Position numbers and translations under genes: made by a program. A stretch of DNA of 64,000 nucleotides from Sulfuricurvum sp. (lineage in GTDB: Bacteria; Campylobacterota; Campylobacteria; Campylobacterales; Sulfurimonadaceae), in NCBI GenBank assembly GCA_030692765.1, contig JAUYUB010000008.1, positions 1 to 64,000 of the forward strand, written 5' to 3'. Positions within the stretch are counted from its first letter, which is position 1; every line of letters begins with the position of its first letter. Positions 45,067-54,248 of the stretch are shown here, piece by piece. A model generated the notes under the pieces. That model did not search any database. It saw only the letters and a list, made by a program, of their open reading frames with translations, and was not told where the DNA came from.

Positions 45067-45657
45067 TTAATTCAGCCTGTCCTCGTGTTCTTCATTCTTA
45101 TGATGATCAAAATTTCCATTTTTTATAATTATCATTGGTGCCGCAATTGAAAAATTTCGTGTTGTGCCCAAAAATTTCAATAACATTTTGGCTTTAATAA
45201 CATATTGATTTGTAAAATTAGGTGCTAAGCTCAACAGTTGGTCATAACCGCTTGAAAAATAGACGTCATTAGTTGCTAATAGTAAATTTTTTCCACCATT
45301 AATTGGCGCGGCACTAAAAATGTATCTTGTAATATTATCTTTATTTGAACTTGCAGAAGAAACACCGAATAATCCCTCCATCCAAAATAAATCAGGCAAT
45401 TCCCGAATATTTGAATCACTTAATACTATTTCTTCAATTTTATTAAGTTGTTCGTGAAGTTGACGATACATTGCATGCGTATTAATAGGATATTCGAAAG
45501 TTTCTTTCAGTGATGCCCCTGCCTTGGCAATGAAATCAAAGCCTAATGATACATCTGTTGTTTTAGAATATTTTGTAGGCGCATCTTTAGCAAAAGTTTT
45601 TTCATAAGCCTCAACAATAAAAGCATTATCCAAATAAATCACATTACTTAATTCCAT
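45067..45657 (-). CDS. Unknown protein in the restriction operon
   Basis: The 196-residue product is not recognised. It has 'LSLGFDFIAKAGASLKETFEYP'-like beta/alpha character (residues about 36-58 and beyond) and a hydrophobic C-terminal strand 'FSIAAPMIIIKNG'. The ATG at 45657 lies inside the end of the type IIG gene (14-nt overlap), and the stop is 1 nt before the YhcG-type gene. Tight coupling implies it works with one or both, perhaps as a specificity or immunity factor; that is a guess. Confidence 0.6.
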   Translation of the reverse strand: MELSNVIYLDNAFIVEAYEKTFAKDAPTKYSKTTDVSLGFDFIAKAGASLKETFEYPINTHAMYRQLHEQLNKIEEIVLSDSNIRELPDLFWMEGLFGVSSASSNKDNITRYIFSAAPINGGKNLLLATNDVYFSSGYDQLLSLAPNFTNQYVIKAKMLLKFLGTTRNFSIAAPMIIIKNGNFDHHKNEEHEDRLN

Positions 45658-48600
45658 ATAAATCACCTACCATCTTATCTATCTCCCCATCAACTCTATC
45701 AACCTCTTTTTGCAATTCCATCATCTCATCATAGAGCTGTTTAATACTTCGAAATATCGAAATATCTTTCATATCGACTTTGAGTTTGGTGAGAGCCGAT
45801 TGAAGTTCATCAAAACTCATTTTTTCAGGTGCATCGAGCTTGGCAGGTATTTTGGCAACGCTCAATGCCGATGATAAATAATCTTTAAATTCATCTTGCA
45901 GATTTGAGAGTTTGGCAACAAGTTCGAGTTGAGCATCAACCAATTTTTCGATTTTTGTCCGTTCCTCATCTGAGATTGTCGCAGGTATAGGAATCTGTTC
46001 GAGGTATTTCCAAATGAGCTGATAGCCGTTTTGGATAGAGGTACAATAAGAAGATATTAAAAACCAACCAATTTTTGAGTTTAAAATCGCCAATAAAACT
46101 TTATCATCTTTCGGAAGCATCCACATTGCATTATTGCAATACGTTCCATTGGTATCATAAACAAAAGCAGGTTTAACTTGAAATACCTGATACATAATTT
46201 TTGGCTTTTCAAATTCTTCGTAATAGGCACACGCCCGAAGTTCCCACCAAAATTCCCCTTTGTCTGTTCGTTTTCGTCCCTTTTCTGCGAATGCCTCAAA
46301 CCATTTGGCAATAGCTGGATAGGTTTGCTTTAGCCACTCCCACGCTTCATTTTCCGCTGTAAAACCTGAACGCTGACGTGTAGAGCCTTTTGGAAATAAA
46401 ATCAGATACTTTTCCGCCTTGGGTAATTCATACCGTTTAACATCTCGTCCTGCCAAAAAGGGTTTAATGACTTCGGTACTTTTACTATCAGAACTAATAA
46501 GCTCATTTTTAGTAGCTTCATCAATCACAAATGCTTCATTTAGTCCCGTAAGAACACCTCGATATGCTTCACCACCTAAATACTCATGCAGCGTAATACT
46601 ATTTCGTTTCAGTTTTTCGAGAAGTTCACCGTTTTCACCACCCATCGAATAACTCTCTGCACTCAGTCCACTCATAGCAACCGTTTGAGCATTTTCAGTA
46701 ACAAATATCCCCAAATCTCCAAAATCAAGGCTTTTGAGTTCTAATGTTTTAAACGTCTCTTGTACTTCTCTTTTACTCATTGTAAGAATTAAAGGATATG
46801 TCGTTGCCTCTTCAAATACTGGAAGATCACCGAAGTCGATAATCTCCTCGATATTTTTATCCATCAAAAAAGTTCTTAATGGCTTGCCGTATCCTGCTCT
46901 CATCCATTTGTTTGGGAAAATATAAGAGAACTTTCCACCTTCACGAAGCAATGAATAGCCACGCTCGACGAAAAAGACGTACAAATCCGCCATGCCGTGA
47001 TAGGTAGCATAATTCGCCGCAAAATGATTTTTTGCTTCTTGTGCCAACATTTCCTGACGGACATACGGAGGGTTTCCAATAACAACATCGAAACCACCTT
47101 GTGCGAAAACTTCGGGAAATTCATCTTCCCATACAAAAGCATTTTCAGCAACGTTACAATCTGATATAAGACTATTTCCACATTTGATTTTAGCCCCTAG
47201 ATTGATAAGCTCTCGACCCTTATGAGCAGTCCTCAGCCATAAAGAGAGCCGTGCAATTTCGACCGCATCCTCATTTATATCCACACCGTAAAGATTGTGT
47301 TCAAGAATACTTTTTTCGATTTCGTATCCGATCATCAAATCTTCGTAAGGTAATAATAAATCCCGTATGAGAGTATGTTCACGGATGAGAAATTCTAACG
47401 CTTGGTTTAGAAATGCACCGCTTCCGCATGCAGGGTCAAGGATTTTGAGATGGGTGAGCCATTCTCGATAGTTTAACAATGTTTCTTTGTAGCTCTGCTC
47501 ACTCTTCGTGAGTTTGCGAGGATTGACAACCACCGTTTCAGGCTCAATTTTTAACGCTTCTTTTTTATCACTGCACAATTTACCGAGGGTGTTTTCAACG
47601 ATATAACGGGTGATATATTCAGGGGTATAAAACACCCCATCCTTTTTACGTTTGGATTTTTTCTTGTCAAATTCGGTATCGTTGATAGAAGCATTCATCT
47701 CTTCGAGGTCGGTCAAGCTCTGCTCAAAAATATGTCCTAAAATATTGACGCTGATCTCACTCTCAAAATCAAAATCTGAGAGTTTTTGCGCTTCCATATC
47801 GAGATAACTGTCATCGATTTTTAGGCTATCAAGCATCTCGTCGGTGGCGAACAATCCGCCGTTGTATTTGGGAATACCGAGTTTGTCATTTCCCGTGTTG
47901 ATAGCATTGAAATAGAGTTTGTAATAATCGTACATACTGCGATCACCGAAACCGTCCGCTGCATGGCGTGAGCGTATCTCTTTTACCGTATTGGTTTTTA
48001 ATAAACTTCGATCTTCGGCAAAGAGGATAAAGATAATACGGTCGCAGAGTTTTTGGGTGAGGCGTAACAGCAACGATCTGTCCAAATCATTGTTCTTGAT
48101 AATATTCTCAAAAAGATGTGATCTAAATTGGCTAAAGTCACGGTAAAGCTCTTTGGAAATATTTTGTTCTTTTTTAATTGAATCTTCTTTCAATTTTATA
48201 GGAAGATTATCTCGAATACTCTCAAAGCTTAGGAGTAAATGAAGGGTTTTAAAATCTTCATACGTGAGGCCAAATAGATTAAACTTTTCATACGCCGTTT
48301 TTTTGTCGATGTAAAAACGCAGTTCATTGAAGTTGGAGATAATAATGTATTTGGAATTGGAGTGAGAGGCGTGATAGTTAAAGGCTTGTGATTCTACCGC
48401 ATCAAGATTTTTGGTTTTTTGATCTTTTAACTCTACGATTCCGATAATCTCGCTGTTTACGTAAATAACCCCATCGGCTTTTTTGCTGTCGGTTTCGTTT
48501 TTCTTTTCACGTTCCAAGTTAAAATCATGAGGATTCGTACTGTCAAGCGTATAGCCTAGACAACTTTCAAAAATATCTTTTAAAAATCCATCTTGATATT

Positions 48601-48727
48601 TTTCTTCTTTAACGGTTTTAATAAAATCAATTTTGGTGAGATAGTTTTGGAAGTTAGCCCATCGAAGTGCAATAATGCTTTCGTCTTGTTTGATCGAATT
48701 TAAAACGGATTTTTGAAAAATTGACAA
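45644..48727 (-). CDS. Type IIG restriction-methylation enzyme (Eco57I-like)
   Basis: The 1027-residue protein combines endonuclease and adenine-N6 methylase in one chain. The N-terminal PD-(D/E)XK site is seen at about 82-100 ('ADGVIYVNSEIIGIVELKDQ'). The methylase has motif I 'LDPACGSGAFLNQAL' near 430 and the catalytic motif IV 'NPPY' near 553. The C-terminal part (about 700-1020) is the target-recognition region with 'NKWMRAGYGKPLR' before it and a coiled coil at the end. It cuts near its recognition site unless methylated. The gene sits inside the rnpB-linked island; there is no separate methylase gene. Confidence 0.92.
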   Translation of the reverse strand: MSIFQKSVLNSIKQDESIIALRWANFQNYLTKIDFIKTVKEEKYQDGFLKDIFESCLGYTLDSTNPHDFNLEREKKNETDSKKADGVIYVNSEIIGIVELKDQKTKNLDAVESQAFNYHASHSNSKYIIISNFNELRFYIDKKTAYEKFNLFGLTYEDFKTLHLLLSFESIRDNLPIKLKEDSIKKEQNISKELYRDFSQFRSHLFENIIKNNDLDRSLLLRLTQKLCDRIIFILFAEDRSLLKTNTVKEIRSRHAADGFGDRSMYDYYKLYFNAINTGNDKLGIPKYNGGLFATDEMLDSLKIDDSYLDMEAQKLSDFDFESEISVNILGHIFEQSLTDLEEMNASINDTEFDKKKSKRKKDGVFYTPEYITRYIVENTLGKLCSDKKEALKIEPETVVVNPRKLTKSEQSYKETLLNYREWLTHLKILDPACGSGAFLNQALEFLIREHTLIRDLLLPYEDLMIGYEIEKSILEHNLYGVDINEDAVEIARLSLWLRTAHKGRELINLGAKIKCGNSLISDCNVAENAFVWEDEFPEVFAQGGFDVVIGNPPYVRQEMLAQEAKNHFAANYATYHGMADLYVFFVERGYSLLREGGKFSYIFPNKWMRAGYGKPLRTFLMDKNIEEIIDFGDLPVFEEATTYPLILTMSKREVQETFKTLELKSLDFGDLGIFVTENAQTVAMSGLSAESYSMGGENGELLEKLKRNSITLHEYLGGEAYRGVLTGLNEAFVIDEATKNELISSDSKSTEVIKPFLAGRDVKRYELPKAEKYLILFPKGSTRQRSGFTAENEAWEWLKQTYPAIAKWFEAFAEKGRKRTDKGEFWWELRACAYYEEFEKPKIMYQVFQVKPAFVYDTNGTYCNNAMWMLPKDDKVLLAILNSKIGWFLISSYCTSIQNGYQLIWKYLEQIPIPATISDEERTKIEKLVDAQLELVAKLSNLQDEFKDYLSSALSVAKIPAKLDAPEKMSFDELQSALTKLKVDMKDISIFRSIKQLYDEMMELQKEVDRVDGEIDKMVGDLYGIK

Positions 48728-48866
48728 TTTTTATGCCTTAATGTTAAATAGAGATATTATAGCAAACAAAAAAAAGAAACATTATTTTAAAGAAGAAAGT
48801 TTGTGGCAACCGTTACCATATTGGTACGTTTTCGGAATGTCAGTATATAGTTATTTTAGATTTATA

Positions 48867-48878
48867 AAAAGTGTGCCA
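48867..48878 (+). repeat. 12-bp direct repeat near right island border
   Basis: AAAAGTGTGCCA matches 43961-43972 exactly, in the same orientation. It lies 75 nt before the right copy of the rnpB-end repeat. Confidence 0.45.
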
Positions 48879-48952
48879 TAGGAGCATAGAAAAGCATAAT
48901 ATTTCTGTCACACTATAGCGATAAACGCGGTAATTACTGGGTTTTTTGAATT

Positions 48953-48973
48953 CGGCTTATAATATGCCTAACT
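48953..48973 (+). repeat. rnpB 3'-end repeat, right copy (possible attachment site)
   Basis: CGGCTTATAATATGCCTAACT matches the end of rnpB (43886-43906) in 17 of 21 positions, with differences only in a central 4-nt block. The stop codon of the next minus-strand small ORF lies within it. Confidence 0.55.
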
Positions 48974-49174
48974 TAATTTACGTCTCCATGCAGTATAGGC
49001 TGAGTACGATGGATTTCCCTCAACCATCATGTCATAGGCGTGTTTATAGCTGCAGTTGTATTTTTCTTTATAGGTTTTTAGTACCTCTACGACCATTTCT
49101 TTGTCCGCTTTTTTGTACGTGCCCCTCAAGGATTTAACCAGATTGATCCTCTCCATGTGCATGCTCATATCCAT
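48968..49174 (-). CDS. Small basic protein of unknown function
   Basis: The 68-residue product is basic and helical ('KSLRGTYKKADKEMVVEVLKT'-like helix, then 'YKHAYDMMVEGNPSYSAYTAWRRKLS'). No family is recognised. AAAGGATATTT precedes the ATG. Its stop codon lies in the right copy of the rnpB-end repeat. Confidence 0.55.
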   Translation of the reverse strand: MDMSMHMERINLVKSLRGTYKKADKEMVVEVLKTYKEKYNCSYKHAYDMMVEGNPSYSAYTAWRRKLS

Positions 49175-49197
49175 AAATATCCTTTGTACTTTTAATG

Positions 49198-49800
49198 TTA
49201 TGCTTGGGAAACCATACGTTCGAAAAAATTCAAAACTTCTTTGATCCTATGATCTTCATTCTCTTCTGATTTTGGGCAAAAATCCAGATGAACTTTTATC
49301 CCGTTTTTTTTGCAGGCATCTGCAAAATAGGCCGTGTCATCTTCCGGATTATTTTCGTTGTCACACAGATAAAAAATAGGAAAAGAACCGGTAGGGTTTA
49401 AAAAATTGGTCAGGTCGTTTTCTGGGGAGTTTGTCTCCAGTAGTCTGATACTAGGAGTATACGCATAAACCGCATTTGCCTTGCATAAAATAGCGTGCAA
49501 AATAGCGCCATAGCCTCCCGCAGAACTTCCATACAGATAAATATGATCTTCGCATTCATACTCTTCACAAATCTCTTTTATGAGTTTTTGTAAAAGCTCT
49601 TTACTCTCATATCCAAAGCTATCCAGAGGTCGCAGTATGTTCCACATCTTGTACTCAAAGTCACTGCTATGGGATTTTTCTTCATCCTCTAAAATGACGA
49701 CCAATGGGATAAAGTTTGAAGCGACAGCGGCAGGGGTAAAATGGTAATAGAGTTTTCGATTTTGGGCATCCTCAATGTACAAAAAGTCTTTATCACACAT
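49198..49800 (-). CDS. Alpha/beta-hydrolase-like protein
   Basis: The 200-residue product has the nucleophile elbow 'YGSSAGGYGAI' (Ser93), and a late 'DFCPKSEENEDHRIKEVLNFF' whose His is a plausible catalytic base. It resembles acyl or peptidase-type serine hydrolases, but the lid and acid residue are not certain. The ATG at 49800 lies 7 nt after the stop of the upstream gene. A longer in-frame start at 49953 runs through that gene in another frame and was not used. Confidence 0.65.
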   Translation of the reverse strand: MCDKDFLYIEDAQNRKLYYHFTPAAVASNFIPLVVILEDEEKSHSSDFEYKMWNILRPLDSFGYESKELLQKLIKEICEEYECEDHIYLYGSSAGGYGAILHAILCKANAVYAYTPSIRLLETNSPENDLTNFLNPTGSFPIFYLCDNENNPEDDTAYFADACKKNGIKVHLDFCPKSEENEDHRIKEVLNFFERMVSQA

Positions 49801-49807
49801 ATACAGA

Positions 49808-50101
49808 CTAATTGGTTTCCAAAGGTATGTATAATTGGTACATTGCCCACCAATGGGCAAGTTCACGTGCTTCTTCTGATTGTGTGTTATTGACAATTTC
49901 CTCGAACGTCTCGCTATCAAAGCTTTTGAGTTCTTGAGAGAGATCTGCGACACAGTCTACTAGGCAGTCATACTCCTCAGAACCATTAGAGTCTCTGCAC
50001 TCCAATATCGATTCTGGAACCTCTTTGCCTTGTGCTTCCAGTACATAGGCGTAGAGCTTACAGGTTTTACGCAATTGCATTTCTTTGTTATAGTGGCTCA
50101 T
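49808..50101 (-). CDS. Small acidic protein of unknown function
   Basis: The 97-residue product is acidic with an early helical 'QLRKTCKLYAYVLEAQGKE' and four cysteines ('CKLY', 'ECRDS', 'DCLVDC'). No family recognised. AAGGATAATAACC precedes ATG 50101. It is directly followed by the hydrolase-like gene and probably shares its transcript. Confidence 0.6.
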   Translation of the reverse strand: MSHYNKEMQLRKTCKLYAYVLEAQGKEVPESILECRDSNGSEEYDCLVDCVADLSQELKSFDSETFEEIVNNTQSEEARELAHWWAMYQLYIPLETN

Positions 50102-50273
50102 GGTTATTATCCTTTTTAAAACCATACTATACTTTTTTATTTCTCTCAGATAATAGATACAAATAGATTATCTAAGAAGTTTTATTTTTTTGAATGCAAT
50201 AAACATTATTTTTTTTGGATAGAATGAAAAAGCGGTTAATAAGTGATGTATTAGAAGAAAATGGGGGCTTGAT

Positions 50274-51941
50274 TTGTTAGCTAAAAATTGTAATTTTGCA
50301 ATAAGAGCCTTGTTTATTTTCCTCCTATTATCCAGTTCTTATCTTTTTGCAGATCTGATGGGGCCGAAGTCATCAAAATCTTCAACCTCTATGTCGTCAT
50401 TAGTTACATCTGAAATTTGCCGTATTTTAAGTGAAAAATCTCTCTCATTTGAGCCAAACCATGAGTTGCTGAGATTTTATAAAGAGGGGCAGTGCCGTCC
50501 GGTCTGGAGTAATGAAAATATCATTGATACGCAAGCTATTTATTTGATTTATAGCATTAAAGATGCTAGAAAAGATGGTTTGGATATTTACACTCCAGAG
50601 TACCACTTTAGTAATATTTTGGAGCTTCTTAATTTCACCAAACCGGACTCATTGGCTAAAAATGATCCTGTTGTATTGGCGCAGCTTGATATCTTGCTCA
50701 CAGACGCATACCTGACGTTTGGCAAGCATCTCAGTAATGGTTTAGTACCGCAAGAAGCGATTGCGGGAGTCTGGAAAAATGCTAAACATGTTTCTATTGA
50801 TATGAAGTCCCGTCTTAGAGAAGCTCTACGTGATAAGAGGGTAAAAGAATCACTCCAGCAGCTAACTCCTTCTTCACATGCGTATGAAAAATTGAGAACA
50901 ATAATGGAAAAATATTTAAAAATAGAAGAAATGGGCGGCTGGAAAACGATAGAGTCTATCGGTACCAATGATGAAGGTGATGATCAATATTCATTCGATG
51001 ATTTAAAAGAGCGACTGAGAGTGGAGGGGGACCTTGTGGTAGATGACCATTCAAATGAAGGCTATGAAGATGCGCTAAAGAACTTCCAAAGCAGACACGG
51101 CATAGATGCTGATGGGATAGTCGGCCCAAAAACACTGTCAAAGATGAATATATCAGTGGCAGAAAAGATTACTGCAATCCGGTTAAATATGGAAAAATGG
51201 CGATGGATGCCTGAAGAAAAGGGGATGTACATTTCGGTCAATATACCCGATTTTTCTTTGAGTGTAATGGAAGATAATTATACGGTGTTAAAAATGAAGG
51301 CCATCCTTGGGAAAGAGGCACGGCAAACTCCAATTTTCAGTGCTCACATGAAGTATATCGTTGTCAATCCCTATTGGCGTGTACCGCGTACCATTTTACG
51401 TGAAGATATTATTCCAAAGGTTCAAAAAGATATTCGCTATCTTAAAAAAGAGAGAATCAGAATTTTCAAAGAAGTAAACAATACGGGAAAGCGAGAGATT
51501 AATCCGTGGAAAATTAACTGGAAAAAAGTTAATGCGAATGCATTCCCGTATCTTTTAAGACAAGATCCCGGAAGAAAAAATGTACTGGGGAGACTGAAAT
51601 TTATGTTCCCCAATACCTACGATATTTACATACACGATACACCCATAAAGAGTCTGTTTGACAAAGAAGAAAGGCTTTTTAGCTCAGGATGCATACGTAT
51701 TGAAGAGCCGCTTGTACTTTTTGGCTATCTTATGAACAACGATGGAAATAAAGGATATGAAAACATCACCGATTTGATCGCAAGTGGAGCTAATAAAACG
51801 ATTATGCTTAGATATCCCGTCAAGGTACGTATTGATTATTGGACGGTTTGGGTGGATGAAAAGGGGATGGCTCAGTTTCGTGATGATATCTATGGTCATG
51901 ATAACGATTTGAGGGAGATACTGGGATGGCAATATAAATAA
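50274..51941 (+). CDS. L,D-transpeptidase of the YcbB/LdtD type
   Basis: The 555-residue secreted or periplasmic protein has an N-terminal signal segment (about 7-26, 'ALFIFLLLSSSYLFA'), a long helical region, a peptidoglycan-binding domain ('FQSRHGIDADGIVGPKTL', near 270) and a YkuD catalytic domain. Its active Cys473 lies in 'SSGCIRIEEP' after 'YDIYIHDTP'. It forms 3-3 cross-links or attaches lipoproteins to peptidoglycan. The start is TTG at 50274, with a GGGGG motif upstream; no ATG fits. The following gene is its usual partner family. Confidence 0.9.
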   Translation: MLAKNCNFAIRALFIFLLLSSSYLFADLMGPKSSKSSTSMSSLVTSEICRILSEKSLSFEPNHELLRFYKEGQCRPVWSNENIIDTQAIYLIYSIKDARKDGLDIYTPEYHFSNILELLNFTKPDSLAKNDPVVLAQLDILLTDAYLTFGKHLSNGLVPQEAIAGVWKNAKHVSIDMKSRLREALRDKRVKESLQQLTPSSHAYEKLRTIMEKYLKIEEMGGWKTIESIGTNDEGDDQYSFDDLKERLRVEGDLVVDDHSNEGYEDALKNFQSRHGIDADGIVGPKTLSKMNISVAEKITAIRLNMEKWRWMPEEKGMYISVNIPDFSLSVMEDNYTVLKMKAILGKEARQTPIFSAHMKYIVVNPYWRVPRTILREDIIPKVQKDIRYLKKERIRIFKEVNNTGKREINPWKINWKKVNANAFPYLLRQDPGRKNVLGRLKFMFPNTYDIYIHDTPIKSLFDKEERLFSSGCIRIEEPLVLFGYLMNNDGNKGYENITDLIASGANKTIMLRYPVKVRIDYWTVWVDEKGMAQFRDDIYGHDNDLREILGWQYK

Positions 51942-52009
51942 CCGTTGATTCTTTTAAGGTATAATGTCATTGGATATTTCACGCCATAAAAAAAGAACAA
52001 AGAGTATAA

Positions 52010-52561
52010 ATGGATCAAAAAAATCTTATGGATCGCCGCAGTTTTTTGAAAATTGCCACTGTGGTATCCGCTGTATCATTTTTTCCTAGCATTATATTGG
52101 GAAAGACGGATGTGCCTTATAAAAAATCACTCTCTTTGTATAATATTCATACGGGCGAAAATATTAATGCAACCTATTGGGCAGACGGCTCTTATATTCC
52201 AGAGGCGTTATCCCAGATGAATCATCTTCTCAGAGATTACAGAACAGATGCCGCTACCGATATGGATACCGAACTCTTTGATCTGCTGTATTCCATACGA
52301 ACGAATCTTGGCACCACAAAGCCTTTTAATGTCATCTCCGGCTATCGCTCACCAAAAACAAATGCAATGCTTAACAGCCACTCTTCAGGTGTTGCGAAAA
52401 AAAGTCTTCATATGCAGGGAAAAGCTATGGATATCAGTCTGCCAGGACGGGATCTTTCTGAGCTAAAGAAGATTGCAATGAATCTCAAGCAGGGGGGAGT
52501 AGGTTACTACCCCAGTTCTGATTTCGTTCATGTCGATGTTGGCAGAGTGAGATACTGGTAG
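52010..52561 (+). CDS. YcbK-like M15/DUF882 peptidase with twin-arginine-like signal
   Basis: The 183-residue protein starts with a signal carrying 'DRRSFLKIA', close to a Tat motif, and a hydrophobic segment to about residue 32. The DUF882/M15 domain has 'SGYRSPKTN', the zinc-ligand set 'SLHMQGKAMDI' (His and Asp) and 'VHVDVGRVRYW' at the end. Family members hydrolyse peptidoglycan peptides. The L,D-transpeptidase-YcbK gene pair is a recurrent arrangement in Proteobacteria and here has a 68-bp gap. Confidence 0.85.
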   Translation: MDQKNLMDRRSFLKIATVVSAVSFFPSIILGKTDVPYKKSLSLYNIHTGENINATYWADGSYIPEALSQMNHLLRDYRTDAATDMDTELFDLLYSIRTNLGTTKPFNVISGYRSPKTNAMLNSHSSGVAKKSLHMQGKAMDISLPGRDLSELKKIAMNLKQGGVGYYPSSDFVHVDVGRVRYW

Positions 52562-52565
52562 CCCT

Positions 52566-54077
52566 TTATTTCTTCTTCTGATTCCACAGACTGTGTGGTT
52601 TGGTCCAAAAGGATTCATGCGGTTTTCCCTCATGTACATCATTGTAATATTCGGCATCGTGTCTATGGATTTCTTCACGTATTCGATTCACAAATCGTTT
52701 TTGTTCTTCGATAGGTTCTGGTAGGATACAGCATTCACCATCGGTTAGTTCACTATTAAAACGCTCTTCATCAAACGTTTTTCCTAAATACTGAACAATA
52801 TAGCGTAAATCCCGCTCAGCATTGCCCAAACAGCTTGTAGCACCGGGGGAAGGTGTCATGTTGAAGATAATGCCGTCCCCTGTATTGATGGATGCTTCCC
52901 CCAGGATAAGTTTACGCTCATTTTTATCGATGACTTGGGGACGAACGCCCCCAAATCCTGTTGCGTATTTAAACTCTGAAAGTTTTAGGGAAGGGACAAT
53001 CTTTCGGGCATCATTGAGGAAAAGTCGCTTATTGATGTAGGGGACTTCAAACAAGAAATTACGGAAAATATAGTTTCGGATATCGGAATCTTTGAGCAGT
53101 TTCCACAGAGCAGAAATAACTTTGCCATCGAGCCTGAGCGTTTTCCAAAAATCCAGATACGTACCGCTTTTATAACGTTCCAGTTTTGGTAAAACAAGGG
53201 CGGTTGGACCAAAACGTGTATTTCCCTCTGCAAGGACGTCAGGATCACCATGCAGTGCGGCAAACGGTAATTTCGGATTTTGGATCATATAGACTTTTCC
53301 GTTAAGCATTTTTTGGTTGGTGATGTAAAAACTGCCTGCCATTGGCAGGCATGCGTAATTTAAACCATGGCCCATCTGATGTGCTAAAAACAAACTGTGC
53401 GCTCCCGCATCAACAACGACAAAGTCAGCATCGTAGGATGCATCAGCCGTAGTGACGGTGTATCCTCTGCTAGAGCTTTTTTCGATTTTGAGAACTTGAG
53501 AGTTGAGAAAAAGTTCTACGCTGGTATTGGGCTCTTTCATCGCGTTTTCGATTAAGGATTTGGACATTTTTCCATAATCAACGGTGGTCCATTGCCCTTT
53601 TGCGCCAATGCCGACGATATTTTCAGGACGCTCGTTTCCATACACATCGTACACGACACGCGGCTCTACTTCTTTGAGTTTCTTTTTGTCCCACACTTCT
53701 AGATAGGGGAATAGCTGCGAAAATTCTTCATAGCGGTCCAATAAAAACTCAACCTCTTCATCTCCTACACCTAAAGCCATTTTTTGATGGGAAAAAATGA
53801 TTTCATTTTGGTATCCATGTGCTAGGCAGTATTTTTCCACCATTTTTGCGGTACGTTTGGTAATAGCGGCTTTTGGTAGGGTATAGTTGGTTTCTATATC
53901 ACCGACATGAATGGTTTGAGAGTTGCTTGTCCCTTTGGAGTTTAGGGTTGCAATACCTTCATATTTTTCGACGATGGCAATTTTTTCAATATTGGTATAG
54001 CGAGCCAACTCATACGCAAGTGCCGCACCTGAAATCCCAGCCCCAATAATCAATACATCGTAATGGTGCTTTGTCAT
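52566..54077 (-). CDS. mqo: Malate:quinone oxidoreductase-like FAD protein
   Basis: The 503-residue protein has the FAD-binding 'VLIIGAGISGAALAYEL' (residues 8-24), 'GTSNSQTIHVGDIET' and a C-terminal 'NMTPSPGATSCLGNAERD' as in Mqo proteins, which oxidise malate to oxaloacetate at the membrane and pass electrons to quinone. ATG 54077 follows AAGGGGAAAA. The window also has NAD-type Mdh at 6376. Having both lets malate oxidation and oxaloacetate reduction use different electron carriers. Some related FAD proteins oxidise other hydroxyacids, so the exact substrate is likely but not certain. Confidence 0.82.
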   Translation of the reverse strand: MTKHHYDVLIIGAGISGAALAYELARYTNIEKIAIVEKYEGIATLNSKGTSNSQTIHVGDIETNYTLPKAAITKRTAKMVEKYCLAHGYQNEIIFSHQKMALGVGDEEVEFLLDRYEEFSQLFPYLEVWDKKKLKEVEPRVVYDVYGNERPENIVGIGAKGQWTTVDYGKMSKSLIENAMKEPNTSVELFLNSQVLKIEKSSSRGYTVTTADASYDADFVVVDAGAHSLFLAHQMGHGLNYACLPMAGSFYITNQKMLNGKVYMIQNPKLPFAALHGDPDVLAEGNTRFGPTALVLPKLERYKSGTYLDFWKTLRLDGKVISALWKLLKDSDIRNYIFRNFLFEVPYINKRLFLNDARKIVPSLKLSEFKYATGFGGVRPQVIDKNERKLILGEASINTGDGIIFNMTPSPGATSCLGNAERDLRYIVQYLGKTFDEERFNSELTDGECCILPEPIEEQKRFVNRIREEIHRHDAEYYNDVHEGKPHESFWTKPHSLWNQKKK

Positions 54078-54248
54078 TTTTCCCCTTTGAACATATGAGT
54101 GACTTATTGTAAACATAAAATGATAGATTTAATGTTAAAAAACAAATATCTAGTATTTTAATTTGATTCTTTATATCGATTGCTTAAGGTAGATAATAAT
54201 AATATCTGCTTATCTTAGCATTATTTGATATTTTAGGAGATCTCCATT

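Noticed and set aside
45067-45657. Reading the unknown gene plus the YhcG-type gene as a toxin-antitoxin pair
   Set aside because: The sizes (196 and 348 residues) and domain content do not fit a typical pair; neither shows a toxin or antitoxin fold I can name.
49801-49953. N-terminal extension of the hydrolase-like gene starting at 49953
   Set aside because: It reads through the upstream small gene in another frame; the ATG at 49800, just after that gene's stop, gives a sensible protein.
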